Shown piece by piece: positions 1 to 10,921 of a DNA stretch of 64,000 nucleotides. The notes under the pieces were generated by a model. That model was not told the DNA's origin and did not search any database. It saw nothing but the letters and a program-made list of their open reading frames with translations. Positions within the stretch are counted from its first letter, which is position 1. Each line of letters begins with the position of its first letter. Origin of the DNA: Luzula sylvatica (lineage: Eukaryota > Streptophyta > Magnoliopsida > Poales > Juncaceae). A program made the position numbers and the translations under genes. The stretch covers positions 40,104,543 through 40,168,542 of the forward strand of contig OX326961.1 in assembly GCA_946800325.1 (NCBI GenBank). Reading direction: 5' to 3'.

Positions 1-1
1 T

Positions 2-328
2 ATTTGGAGGTTGCCAGGTGGCGGATTCGCAGTAGGCCGGTTCTCAGGCGGGCGAAGAGCCGGGGAGCGAGAATTGCCAGTGGTTTATACAGAGGTGGAT
101 GGTGGGTTTAACGGAGCAGGAGCTCCAAGACGGGTTTCTTGGGTTTCGAGAGGAAATGGATCGAATGGACGAGGTGGAATTTCAAGAGTTTTTAGACATT
201 TGTTTGCTTGTTTTAGGCACCCAAATTCTCCATCTCCATCTTCTTCGTCCTCTTCTTCTCGAACAAGACCCGAATCGAGCTCTGGTGGATCGATCGGTTC
301 GGTTTTCAGGAGGAGTTCGCGTAGATAA
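2..328 (+). CDS. 3' end of an unidentified gene (partial, cut by window edge)
   Basis: The frame is open from the first bases to a TAA at 326-328, giving about 108 residues with the N terminus outside the window. The region is clearly richer in G+C than the DNA after it. The peptide is Gly/Arg-rich at first, contains [17 protein letters not shown], then a Ser-rich stretch, and ends in a basic RRSSRR tail. I do not recognise the family. A second frame (99-341) is also open, so this could instead be non-coding exon or UTR; the reading with the [10 protein letters not shown] motif looks more protein-like. No polyadenylation signal was assigned. Confidence 0.45.
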   Translation: MWRLPGGGFAVGRFSGGRRAGERELPVVYTEVDGGFNGAGAPRRVSWVSRGNGSNGRGGISRVFRHLFACFRHPNSPSPSSSSSSSRTRPESSSGGSIGSVFRRSSRR

Positions 329-1139
329 TGCTTGGAATTGAATTTGCGTGTTTGAAGTTGAACAATTTGAGTTCTTGTTTATTGGGAAAAAAAAAATTGG
401 GTAAGAAATTTAAGAAATAATAGACAAGGCGATCTCTATTTGCTAGATTCATTAGAAAAACTACCTCCTTTTGTTTTTAATTGATTCAAATTTTTTTCTC
501 TGTTGTAAATAGAAAAATGGGTCTTGACAAAAAAGGGTCCTGCTTTCTTGATTTAGATTGTAAAATCTTCCCAATTCATTGTGGAAGCAAAAGTAATGAA
601 GCTAGGGTGATTATCATTTCAATTAGTCTATTCTTTTATTTATTTTTTGCTAATATTTATTGAACTTTCATTAGTGGATATTTGATTGGTAAGTTTATAT
701 ATGCTGTTTATATTACTTGTTATTTGTCTTTTCATTAGGGTTAGGGTTAGAGAAAGAGAGAGAATATTAGGCATGTATGATGTATCTAATATTTGGAAGT
801 GAGGTTGATGCAATGTAGTATTCGATATTGCTGGGTGGTTGAACTACATGAGTCTCTTTCTTTAATTTAATCATCAATTTGCCATAATTTTTTTTATCGT
901 ATTTGTTTTTCTTGGTTTCTTGTTGTATTAACAAAACAATATATTGGTTTCTTGGTGGCTCATTTGCCCACTACTTATTACAACTTGAACTTGACATGTT
1001 CATTTGTTCTCTTTCTAGCCTGTTTTTTCATGAAATTATTATCAATATTATTATCTTTTTAGTTATAAGTTCCTCCTGAACTATGTGATGATAGAATTAT
1101 TGATAAGTTAAAGATGAAGACACACAACCAATAAATTCA
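329..1139. other. AT-rich sequence, nothing recognised
   Basis: This is probably 3' UTR, intron or intergenic DNA of the preceding partial gene. It has no convincing ORF. A two-and-a-half-copy TTAGGG-like run (about 737-750) is too short to be an interstitial telomere. Confidence 0.4.
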
Positions 1140-1345
1140 TAACTAGTTGGTTGAGTGCGAGTCATAAAAATTCATATGTTGTAAGAAATTGTGGGTTCGA
1201 TTCTCATTGACATTAACGAAAACGATAAAAATGAAGACATATTGGTTTAGTTTATACAAACCTACGGAATTAATGCTGGGTGTTAGGGGTTCAATCATGA
1301 ATGAACGAGTTAATTTATTTAAATGAATTATGTATGAGCACATCT
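1140..1345 (+). repeat. tRNA-derived SINE-like sequence
   Basis: TAGTTGGTTGAGTG (1144-1157) resembles a pol III A box, and GGTTCGATTCTC (1194-1205) resembles a B box. They are spaced about 50 bp apart, as in a tRNA head. The rest is AT-rich with no clear poly(A) tail, so the element is old or truncated. It could also be a decayed tRNA gene; no cloverleaf was folded. Confidence 0.4.
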
Positions 1346-2287
1346 GTGTTTAACTAATATGGTCTTTCTCTTGAGCATGTTGGCTTATGTTAAATGATTT
1401 GTTTTACATATTGTCCGCATTTCTCTAACAATCATTAGAGTTCTAATTATATCTTATTCAACTATTGTACGGATTATGGTTTAAAAATATATTAACAGGT
1501 ACATTACATATCGGTGGCCACTTCTTCATCATTATAGTATGTTCGTGGAGAAGATATAATATAATATAATATAATAGTAACGATTGCTAAGACAAAACCA
1601 CCTCACAATTAATGAACCTTGCTGTAGAAATTTAACGTGAAAATTTAATGGGCTTTGAATGGAAGTGTGACCATTCGGCCTGGTAGGCTCGTCACGGAGC
1701 GTGTTTTTATGTAGACCCCTTGTGGATTTGAAATTTGAAATATGAACATTTTCGATTTGAAAAATAATTGTAAATTTAATTTAATTAGTTAGGTATTAAA
1801 AATTGGCCCACTGAGATTGGCAATGGTGGTCATAGTCATTTATATGGGGTCAGTCAAGAACTCAGCATTTATGATTTGTTTTATTGTATAATGGATAATT
1901 ATGATTATGCGGCTGTGCTATGCCCATTACCATATTTAACTTTTGATAGGATACGTAGTATGTATGTATATTGTATAATGTATTTATAGAATCCGATTTC
2001 TATATGGTCATTTCAGAATAACTCAGATAATCCATGCGAATAAAACAAACAAAGATAAATACGTACAAAATAAATTTTGAACAATTTAAAATTAACAATA
2101 TAAAATGGGGGTCCTTTTGTTAAAAGGGTAATTTGGGTATCATAAAATTTAGAATGTTATTGCTATTTATTTTCTCCATTTCATTATTGGATGAAGGGCT
2201 TAGAACCCTTTCCATTTTTCTTCTAAAAAATATTATTGAAGAATCATAGCACAATGAAATACACTATACTGGTATAGTGAATAGTAC
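1346..2287. other. AT-rich intergenic DNA, nothing recognised
   Basis: There is no ORF of note. A short ATAAT repeat sits at about 1555-1575. Confidence 0.4.
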
Positions 2288-2525
2288 CGGTATCCAGTGA
2301 CGAAACCGGGAATTAAATGTAAGGAGGGCCGAACTTTGCAACAACAAAAAAACAACTCCTAGAAAGTTGCAGGAATTGAACGTGCCACATATCGCAACTA
2401 AGTTAACAAACTTACCATTTGAACTACGTACGTTTAATCAAATAATACAACAACAAAAAAATTATATGTATCTAATAGTATATAAATGAGAAATCTCGGC
2501 TTGCCCCTCATTGGATCCGTCGGTA
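2288..2525 (-). repeat. hAT-MITE-like remnant with tRNA-like boxes
   Basis: The left end CAGTGACGAAACCGG and the right end GGATCCGTCG resemble the ends of the better-preserved element at 61511-61776. On the minus strand AATGGTAAGTTT and GTTCAATTCC sit where A and B boxes would lie. No clean target duplication was found, so the limits are approximate. Confidence 0.3.
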
Positions 2526-2739
2526 CCAGTACCGGTACTAGTTTTTTTGTTTTGCTAATTTATGTTATAAATTTAAATTGGAACCCACAGATTTTAAATA
2601 AACGACGCACATACTCAAAATATTCAGCAAACTTTCCTTAATTTGAGCTATTTGGATAGGCCTTATTGGATCCTTATAATTCCCCCTTATTCGATCCTCT
2701 GATGGCAGGTTCGAATTTATTTGATGGTCTCCTAAATTT

Positions 2740-2995
2740 ATTTTAGAAATATCATAAAACTAATCTAGAATTATCCTAAAAATATCTTATATAATTTTAT
2801 AAAAAAATATTATCGATCAATATATATATAATGAATCGAAGTATCCTAAATGGAGTATCTCGTTCTCAGCCGTATATTGGAACTATCCCCAACTATATCC
2901 TGCCGTATCAAGTATTCCAGTCGTATCTGAAAAATATGAATATTAAAATAAACTGATACGTCACGTGATTTATCCTAAATCGAAGCATCCATGCA
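2740..2995. repeat. Fragment of the GTATCC-rich hAT MITE family
   Basis: It shares order and wording (GAAGTATCCTAAATGGAGTA, CCTGCCGTATC, GATACGTCACGTG) with the intact 550-bp MITE at 60459-61008. Neither terminus is preserved. Confidence 0.5.
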
Positions 2996-3650
2996 GCCCC
3001 TCAGGATTCAGATGCCGGGCAGGTAATTTAGCCGAAAATCTGTCAAGCGAGGAGTATTTATGGCCGGCAGCCAAATTTATGACATATAAGATTTGCTAGG
3101 TAAATGTTCGACACAAGATACCAAAAGTCAAAGGTTCATGTCACATTGGTATCACAAATAAAAATATGAAATCAAAAATATCTATAATTCATGGATTACG
3201 TTTCACTTAAAAAAAATTGCTAGGTAAATTTTAAAATTACTACAAATTGTCCATGTAAGTTAATAACTTAATATTAATAGTCATCCAAATAAGAATCCCA
3301 ATATTCTAATGTTTAAATTCGGATGATGATATTTACAAGAAATTGTTTTTATTTGTGATAAGAAATTTAAATTCTTTCTAAATAAAAATAATGAGATATA
3401 ATATACTAAAATTGTGCACAAACTTATGTGAAATTATCAATATACCCATCCTACCGTATTTAAAAATTTTCTATGTGTTACTATATGTCTTTTAGAATTC
3501 AGTAACATCAAGGGGCCTTTCTCCAATTTCACTAAATTTTGTTTGTATATCCCAACATAAATTTATCCTAATTTGTTCGATTTTAAAAAGATCTTTTTGG
3601 CAATTTCCAATTATATATAGGGGTTATTTACAATTTAATTTTAGACATAA
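2996..3650. other. AT-rich DNA flanking a Helitron, nothing recognised
   Basis: There are no ORFs. It ends in TAGACATAA directly at the CTAG terminus of the next element. Confidence 0.4.
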
Positions 3651-4175
3651 CTAGCGCTATGCCCGTGCAATTGCGCGGGATTATTTTTTTTTTCTGAGTT
3701 TTGCATTTTTGTTGTGTTGCAGTTTTATTTAATTTGCAGTGTGTATTTGTGTGCATATGTTGCGAAAGTTATTTTGAGTGACAACGAAGAAGAGATATTA
3801 CGCAGAGTAGTGCGGCCCCCCCTCCTCAAAGATCGAGGAATTGCGCGAGACTTCAAAAAATCGAAGAATTTACATGACTAACTTATAGGTACAAAAATGT
3901 TTGAATACAAAAATGTTTGGGCAAACACAAATCAAGTTTCAAAAGCTATTATTATAACAAAATTAATGTGTTATGTATGACTGTCGTGGAATGAAATTAT
4001 GAATGAAGACACGATTTTTTTCGAATCTAAATAACTCTATGGTATGTGTTCATTGCATGCATGATATGATATGAATGAAATAATTGACATGTAAAAACGA
4101 AACTCATAATATATGAGTATTTCACAATAAAACAACACATAATGATGCACATTAGAAAAGAACAAACAATTTCAT

Positions 4176-5700
4176 TTGGACATAAAATTTGTACGGTCTG
4201 TACGTTTGTCTCATGATTTTATAAATTTTAGAGTAAGAACCGTTTGAATTGTTGCAAAGCTTATTTTTTCGAACAATTCAAACGATTATTGTTCTAAAAT
4301 TAGTTTGTTCTTTTATACATCATCGACAAAGTTAACGAAATAAACAAATTTGTTGTCGTAAAAATTATTAAGAACGAAAGCTTGAACCATGCAAATCTTA
4401 AATTGTCGTGTATGTTGTGTATATCCAAATAATGTCATCTTTTGAATGATATAAAATCGTGTACATCCAATTGGAATGTTTGTTTCTTTCAATACTATTT
4501 AGCCTCGTAAATTTTATTTAATACGTAATTGGTAAAATGATTCTATGTTTGTATTGTTTGAGTTACCAATCATTGGTCATTTAATTAATCATGAATAATT
4601 ATTCTTATTCGTATTTGTATTGGTATTTCGTATTTGCATATGTGTTTCGTATTTCTGTTACGTATTTCTTCTTGTAATTGACATTTGTATTCATATTTCG
4701 TTTCAGTATTTTCATTTTCACTTGTATTTTCTATTCATATATTTATTTCAAATTATCGATTTGTATTGGTATTATTGGTATTTGTTTTTCGTTTTAGTAT
4801 TCGTATTCGTGTTTCTGTTCGTACTTGTGTTGTTATTCTTATTTCCACGCATATTCGTGTTTCGTATTTTGTACTTCGTTATTCGTATTTCAATTTTCAT
4901 TGTTCGTAATTTGTAAATTGTAATTCATTATCATATTCGTATTCATAATGGTGTTTGTATCCGTATTTGTATTCATGTCATGTATTCGTATTGATATTAT
5001 GTATTTGTATATGTACTCGTATTGCATATTTTATTTGGACATAAAACATGTGCGAACAGTAAATTTGCCTCAGTAAATCGTGATTTTTTAATATTTTAAA
5101 GTAACAACGGTTTGAATTATTCAAGTCATTTTTCTTAAACAATTCAAATGATTCTGGATTTAAATTTTATTTATTCTTGAACACATCATCTGCAATTTTA
5201 TGTATTTATGCAATTTTATGTATTTATATTTCGTACTTTGTGTTAAGATTGGTACCAGGATTGGTTTTGGGTTATATTTTCATTTTTGTATTTGTATTTC
5301 GTATCTGTATTGGTATTCCGTATTTATATATCCGTTTCACGTTTTTTGTACTTATATTTTTTGTTGGTATTTTCGGTGTTCGTATTCGCAAATAATGGTA
5401 TTTGTTTTATGTTTTGGTTTTTATATTTGTATTGTTAATTTGTATGTGTATGAATTTCATATTTGTCTTCCGTACTTATATTTTGTATTGGCATTTTGAT
5501 TGTGTTTGTATTTGCATTTTTATTTGTACGTGTTTTCCGATTTATTCACGTTACACTTTTTTATTGCTTTGTTGTCTTTGTTTAGTATGTCCCAATGTTC
5601 GTTAATTTTGATATGTTGTTTATGTTTGTTATCCAAGCCATTTTCATACGTATTGTTCTTTTTTGTCCACAATGGTAGTGTATATCCTCCTAAAATTTTC
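4176..5700. repeat. Two-unit tandem duplication rich in TATTCG/TATTTG
   Basis: A segment at 4176-4331 (TTGGACATAAAATTTG, then GAACAATTCAAACGATT) recurs in diverged form at 5032-5190. Each copy is followed by several hundred bases of degenerate TATTTG/TATTCG hexamers (about 4600-5030 and 5200-5640). The long hydrophobic ORFs here (V/F/I/Y/C only) are products of this composition, not genes. Confidence 0.6.
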
Positions 5701-6056
5701 AAAACCACACGATGATGATGATGCTGATCATTTTGATAATCGATAATAATGATTCTAATTATGATAAGTAAATGATCATAATGATGATGCTCATGAGGAA
5801 AATGGTGATATGGTAATGATGATTATGATGATGCTAGTGAAAATGATAATTACATTAAGTCCAACATATACTGCACGAAGAAATGGTCGTTGATATCCCC
5901 TAATTCAGGACAAAATAAAACATTAACAATAGAACAAAAAAGAAATACAATAACATGCATTTTAATTAAAGAAAATATTATCCTTACCAATTATTTTATT
6001 TACTGGCACCAATTACTCTCTTGAATATTTGTATTTTGCAAGCGTAACCCTGGAAA

Positions 6057-6386
6057 AGTGAAAAATCATGCAAGATATCCATCAACAGCAGGAAACGCAA
6101 AATACAACATTCTTGTCTGAATGTAAATTGGTAATTTACCATGGCCGAAATGTAAAATGATACCAATAACTAAAAGTGCTCCGCTAATGAATCCGAGCGC
6201 TTTAACTTGCGTTAATGCACCTGAAAAATAAAATGAAATAAAATATTTTGATCAAACTTTTAATAAGAAAAATATAACAATGTCCATTTTTGATATAGTT
6301 GAAGAAGTTAAACCTCGATACGTATAAGAACATGACCAGAACGCACCCCGATTATTGTGCTCACTATTGCAGAAATTGAAGTGCGA
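6057..6386 (-). pseudogene. Decayed HGSNAT-like (DUF5009) gene fragment
   Basis: Two exon-like stretches lie on the minus strand. The first (about 6314-6386) reads TSISAIVSTIIGV then GHVLI and ends at a GT donor. The second starts after an AG acceptor at 6221-6222 and reads ALGFISGALLVIGIILHF, a membrane helix, then LPIYIQ. The order resembles the plant heparan-alpha-glucosaminide N-acetyltransferase-like membrane proteins, where an SSISAI...GHVLI segment precedes a helix ending IILHF. Joining the two exons does not keep frame, so this is a broken piece. It sits inside the candidate Helitron, which fits gene capture. The family call is by eye only. Confidence 0.4.
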
Positions 6387-6599
6387 AAAAAATAAGAATA
6401 AAATATAACACATAAAATAATTATATTTATATTCCATACCTATGAATTTGTCGAGGTTGAAATGGTGCTAAGAATTATCTCCTGTGGAGTTAAGATCGAC
6501 AACTCATCATTTTTCGAAAATGTACGGAAAAATCCCCGCGCCTGAGATCATGGTGTTTGTGCAGCGCCTGCCCTGCCTCACGCCTCTATCAACCACACC

Positions 6600-7080
6600 T
6601 TGATTGCCTCGTGCCACAATCGACAATGCATCACTCCAAGCACCTCGGCTCGACCTGTCGTGGTGTTCGTGGAGCGGCTGCCCCGCCTCACTCCTGAACC
6701 ACCTTGTGCTTCTACCAACAACGTGTCACTCGAAATACCTCGACTCGACAGCGCCTGCTCCCCCTCGCACCGCTATCCGTCCGCACCGAGTCTGGCTCGT
6801 GCCTGGACCACCTCACGTCACTATCAACGACGTGTCAACCTCGACTCGACAGTGCCTGCTCCGTCTTGCACCGCTATCAGTCCGCGCCGAGACTCCCTCG
6901 TGCCTGGACTGCCTCGCGCCACTATCCACGACGTGTCACTCGAAATACCCCGACCCGACAATGCCTGCTCCGTCTCGCACCGCCCTCGGTCCGTGCCAGG
7001 ACTGTCTCGCGTCTGTACCACTTTACCTACCATCCACGATGTGTTCCTCGAAACACTCAGCTCGGCCTTTTTCGTTGCAA
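6600..7080. repeat. GC-rich minisatellite, about 100-110 bp period
   Basis: The core CTCGACTCGACAGYGCCTGC recurs near 6740, 6839 and (diverged) 6949, each time followed by CTCGCACCGCTATC-like text and a GTGCCTGGAC-like stretch. Three + frames and one - frame stay open because repeat units share few stops. The block is strikingly GC-rich against AT-rich neighbours. Confidence 0.6.
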
Positions 7081-7189
7081 ATAAAGAATCGAAAACTTGT
7101 TTATATAAATACTACCGATATTCCATTACTTCTGAAAGAAGCAAACTTAATGGACAAAAAAAGGACCAATAACAAACACAACAAACTTG

Positions 7190-7330
7190 ATTTACTTCTG
7201 AAATACCCAATTTGCGCTCGAAGAAACTGCATAACAGATAGACATGTATCACACTCGCACCGATAAGAGCCAATGGTTCGAGAATTGCTTTATGTAGCGC
7301 CTTCGATCTCATTCCTTCATTCACTGCCAC
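7190..7330 (-). pseudogene. Exon-like fragment of unknown gene inside the Helitron
   Basis: The minus strand is open with the peptide NEGMRSKALHKAILEPLAL followed by IGASVIHVYLLCSFFERK, which looks like a short amphipathic segment plus a membrane-like helix. It lies upstream, in minus sense, of the HGSNAT-like pieces and could belong to the same captured gene or another one. I do not recognise it. Confidence 0.25.
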
Positions 7331-7659
7331 GAAATAAAAAATAAAAAAATTAGTTTAATATTTAATTCAAAAATTAATAGAGATAGGAGGAGAGAGTGTG
7401 TCTGTGTGAGAGAGAGAGAGAGAGAATACAGATGGTTTGTTAATCAGTCTGGGCCTCCCATCTATGCTCTCGAATTGAATATTAGACAACGCTTCGTCCA
7501 ATTTCGAAATTTTCTACAATAGTGGCCGAAAATGCTCTGTCATTTTTCATAAATTATTTTCTCGCCATAAAAAAATAATGGTTTTTTCTGCTCAGACTTA
7601 AAAGATTCAAACCATTAATCATAAATCACAGAAATTCATGAAAAATGGAGAAGAATTAA

Positions 7660-8500
7660 GCGGAAAGAACGAAAAAAATCACCTCTATCGTCGTCTGAGC
7701 AGAACAATCGAACTGGCCCCCTCGTCGTCCAAGCAAAAGACTCCAGAATCGACCCTGTCGCCTCTTTTCTAGCCGTGGCCTGCCTCTTTCATCCCCCGAG
7801 AAGAAGAATCGAAGCCGTCGCCTCTTCTGTCAAGCTATGATCTGCCTCTTTCGTCCCCTGAGAAGAAGAATCGAAACCGCTTCGGTCCTAGCTCGAGCAA
7901 AATCCCTGACAATCACCAGCCTTTTCCCTCTCGAGGGGATAGGGTTCTTACTCCCGAGGTTAGGGTGTTCATTCTGAGCATTAAATCTTTAGACGACTGT
8001 GAGAAAGAGGTAAAAACAAAATCAGACGGCAAAAAATCCGACGGTTGTGAGAAAGAAATTGGGCAAACTGGAAGCAAAATCGGAAGCAAAGAAGTGAGCG
8101 ACGTGGCCTCTGACCTCGCTCTGTTAAATCGAAGAAAGAACCAAGGAAAATCTGAGATAGCAAAGAAAAATCGTCCAACAAAATACCAAAAAAAAAGCTA
8201 ATTTGCAGATTGACCCAAAACCAAAAAACTCACACGAAAATGAGCTTTATCTGGCGATTTTGTGGTCGGAGTTGGAGCGCGGAAGGAAATCTGCTTTCCT
8301 CCGCATGCATGGCGCGAGTTCCACACATCATCTCCTCTGCATCCCAAGAGGAGAAAAGGGCGGTGAGGCACAGGCCACAACGGATTCCGGCGTCCAGAAA
8401 CCAATCTAGGGTTTTTTCGGTTTTTTCTCGCGAGAGAGATGAAGCCGTCTAGGGTTTGGGGTTTGGAGTGAGGAGAGAAGTGCATGGGGGATGGCATGAA
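7660..8500 (-). other. Leader-like block of a captured gene
   Basis: This block is relatively GC-rich. On the minus strand it contains AAACCCTA telo-box-like motifs (near 8407 and 8448) typical of plant 5' leaders. Short ORFs occur on both strands (7965-8201 +, 8198-8497 -) but none is recognisable. It may be the promoter/5' UTR of the gene whose exon pieces lie downstream in the Helitron. Confidence 0.25.
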
Positions 8501-9483
8501 ATATCTTTTTTATGTATGATCGAACGGCTCTCAGTAAAACAATCGAACGGTAAAAAGTTAAAAAACGTGGAAGGATAAAAAATAGGCCCATTATTTTGCA
8601 TTATATCTATTTAATGATTTTGCATTATATCTATTTAATGATATTATTTTTTGTTTTATTAAACTTGTGTTGTATACGGTATACCTCAAATATTATCAAA
8701 TTTATTCACATGTTTTAACTTTTCAAAAAGGTTATTTTGTAATATTCAATAATATAATTTTATAATTTTCTGTAACTCCAGCTGTATATGCCCAACTTCC
8801 AAGTATTATCAAAATTATCTTTTAATTTCTACGAAAGCTTTTTCTTTGTAATCTGCAATAATATAGATGACTTCTTTTTTATTTGATTTCGGACATAATG
8901 TCTTTTTGTTGCCAATTTCTACTAACGTGCCATTGTTGGTTAATTCTAACCTAGAGGGTGGTGAATAGATAACCTAATGGGCAATTTTTGACTAGGTATA
9001 CAAATTCTAATTATAGTGCGGAATATAAATTTAAGTTAATAATGAAAAGAGGATACCGAACACGCGATGTTTATTACGGAGTTCGGTAGGTGGTTGCTTT
9101 GTAGCTTTAACTCACCCTTTACTCGCTTAATTGACCGATTCAATTAATTGCGAGTACCTACGTCTCCGGAAATGCCTTGTGCCTTTTCGGCGTTCGATTG
9201 AATTCCAACTCACTCGTACAAGGTTTTGCCTAGATCGAGTTACACGTTTCTCTCGATCTATGGCGGCTTTACACTCTTGGTACTAGCCTATTACAATATC
9301 TAAATACTAACTAAACGTGATCGGTCACGCAAGTTGGGAATAGTATTTGGAAGGGAAGAGGGAAATCTAATCTCTAATAATGAGTTAGAAGATTGTTTTA
9401 GCTCAATGATATAGCAATGTTTCTCTCTTTGGAAGTTTAGATTTGGATAGATGAAGTGATGAGAGAGAATGAGGGAAGGGTTC

Positions 9484-9491
9484 TATTTATA
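9484..9491 (-). promoter_or_regulatory. TATA box of the SIRE LTR
   Basis: TATAAATA on the minus strand lies 41 bp beyond the nearest palindrome and is followed by a pyrimidine-rich CTCATTCTCTCTC tract, as expected around a transcription start. Confidence 0.6.
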
Positions 9492-9530
9492 GAACACATA
9501 GTCCCTTCCCTCACTTGCTTATTCTGAATA

Positions 9531-10078
9531 GTCCGTTGCAACGGACATATGTTCCGTTGCAACGGAACTTTCAAAAACTAGCCGTTATGGCTGATGTACT
9601 TGAATTTATTGCACAGTCCGTTATAACGTAACTTAGTCCGTTACAACGGAATTCTGTGTTAACTAGTCCGTTGCCACGGACTTGAGTCCGTTCCAACGGA
9701 CATTCCACTGAGACAACACTTCAGCTTTGGGTTTTAATTCCCGTTGCAACGGAGTGTTTTCCGTTACAACGTGGAAAGGGGTTCCGTTACAACGGATTGG
9801 TTAATCCGTTGCAACGGACTCATGTGGGAGTTTATACTGAAGTGAAGCCTTGATGTCCGTTACAACGGACGTTAATGTCCGTTACAACGGACATTCTTCT
9901 GTGACAGGCTTCATCATTGGAAATAAAATAACGTTGCAACGGAGATAGAGTTCCGTTACAACGTACATGTCCGTTACAACGTATTGGTGATTACGTTGCA
10001 ACGGACTATACTGGTTTTCCCATGTTGAATAAATCGAGTAGTTCCGTTACAACGGACTGGAATTCCGTTGCAACGGAC
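9531..10078. promoter_or_regulatory. Array of 18 paired CCGTTRCAACGG palindromes in U3
   Basis: Twelve-base cores start at 9533, 9554, 9618, 9638, 9668, 9688, 9741, 9761, 9784, 9806, 9857, 9879, 9931, 9953, 9971, 9993, 10044 and 10065. Read as nine successive pairs, the start-to-start distance within a pair is 20, 21 or 22 bp every time, while pairs lie 40-85 bp apart. Cores vary at the middle (TTGCAA, TTACAA, TTATAA, TTGCCA, TTCCAA), and some have one end changed to ACG or CGT. Each intact core carries two inverted AACGG motifs. Position upstream of the TATA box suggests an enhancer; the function is inference. Confidence 0.8.
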
Positions 10079-10414
10079 ATACTGATTTCAGCCTTTTTAA
10101 TTGAATTCAAGTACTTTTTCATTGTGTTTAATCTTTTAAACAAGTTTAGAGATACCTATATATTGTATTGATGATTAGGTAGATATCCCAACTTGCGGAA
10201 TCTTCTATGTCTTGATCTTCTTCGCAATTCTTCAACGTCTTGATTTATGTGCGTCTTGATTTTATCCATGATTCTTCGACGTCTTTGATTCTTGTTATTC
10301 TTGATTGATCCTTTCATTTTGTACCTATCTCCTACACATTTATCTTGCTAGATTTCGTTAGTAGTATCGACATTGTATTTGAGATAATCAAACAATAGGA
10401 AATTTGAACCAACA

Positions 10415-10600
10415 AACTCCCCCTTTTGATTCATTTCAAAACAATGTCGATTTGGAGAGATACATCGATTATCGGTAACTGTCCAATACGATTATCCTTT
10501 CTCCCCCTTTTTGAAAGTGGATCAAAAGGGATTGAATTTGAAAAAAATCATGAAGGAAAGCTCCCCCTACAAGCAATCTCCCCCTAAACACGTGCATATC
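10415..10600 (-). other. Polypurine tracts of the SIRE element
   Basis: The tract complementary to CTCCCCCTTTT (10418-10428) abuts the LTR and would prime plus-strand synthesis. Three further CTCCCCCT blocks follow near 10501, 10561 and 10579. Multiple tracts of this kind are usual in SIRE elements. Confidence 0.6.
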
Positions 10601-10921
10601 GCGCATGTATAGGCTTTGATGTAGTTGAATACTCTTTTTAAATTATGAATGATTTTTGAGATTAATAGGTGATATAGTTTTCGAGTTTTAGTAATGAGAA
10701 TGTGAACCAAGTAATATACTACTCATTTGCACAAATATTTTAACCAAATCAACTCTTAATCATAAATTCAAATTCATACAAGCAAACATGCATGGATACA
10801 CATACGAAATAGCATAATTAAAACAAGTTTTTCGAAAACAAACCTGACACTACATATGCAAATAGGTACTAATTTTAGAAAATGTTTTATGCTCTAATGA
10901 GCTAGGTAGACACTCATAACT

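Larger units (their letters stand above)
3651..8641 (-). mobile_element. Candidate non-autonomous Helitron with captured gene pieces
   Basis: Read on the minus strand, the 3' end is a GC-rich hairpin (CCCGCGCAATTGCACGGG, 3662-3679) followed closely by CTAG (3651-3654), with a T on the host side; this is the Helitron 3' signature. The proposed 5' end TCATTAAATAGATATAATGC (8622-8641) begins with TC, lies next to a host A, and a CCACG motif follows about 50 bp inside, as in other plant Helitrons. The 24-bp terminal segment is duplicated in tandem (8594-8617, 8618-8641). Inside are T-rich tandem DNA, a GC-rich minisatellite, exon-like pieces and a leader-like block, all on the minus strand. No Rep/helicase is present. 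The 3' end is well supported; the 5' end is inference. Confidence 0.45.
8934..10414 (-). repeat. 3' LTR of the SIRE-type element
   Basis: The LTR is 1481 bp and bounded by TGTTGGTT at the left and AACCAACA at the right, a perfect 8-bp terminal inverted repeat. The right edge abuts AACTCCCCCTTT, the complement of a polypurine tract, which fixes the orientation. CCTAGAGGGTGGTGAATAG just inside the left end is typical of this LTR lineage. In element sense the order is U3 start, palindrome array, TATA box, then R/U5. With only one LTR there is no target duplication to check. Confidence 0.8.

Noticed and set aside
737..753. Interstitial telomere repeat
   Set aside because: Only about two and a half TTAGGG-like units, common by chance in plant leaders and promoters.
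4620..5715. Several hydrophobic ORFs that look like membrane proteins
   Set aside because: They are translations of degenerate TATTCG/TATTTG repeats and are open in several frames.
6600..7266. Three overlapping ORFs of 126-220 residues
   Set aside because: All come from one GC-rich minisatellite; no frame is favoured and no motif is seen.
9531..10078. CRISPR-like array of repeats and spacers
   Set aside because: The sequence is a plant LTR. The repeats are 12-bp palindromes with unequal spacers, and there are no cas genes.
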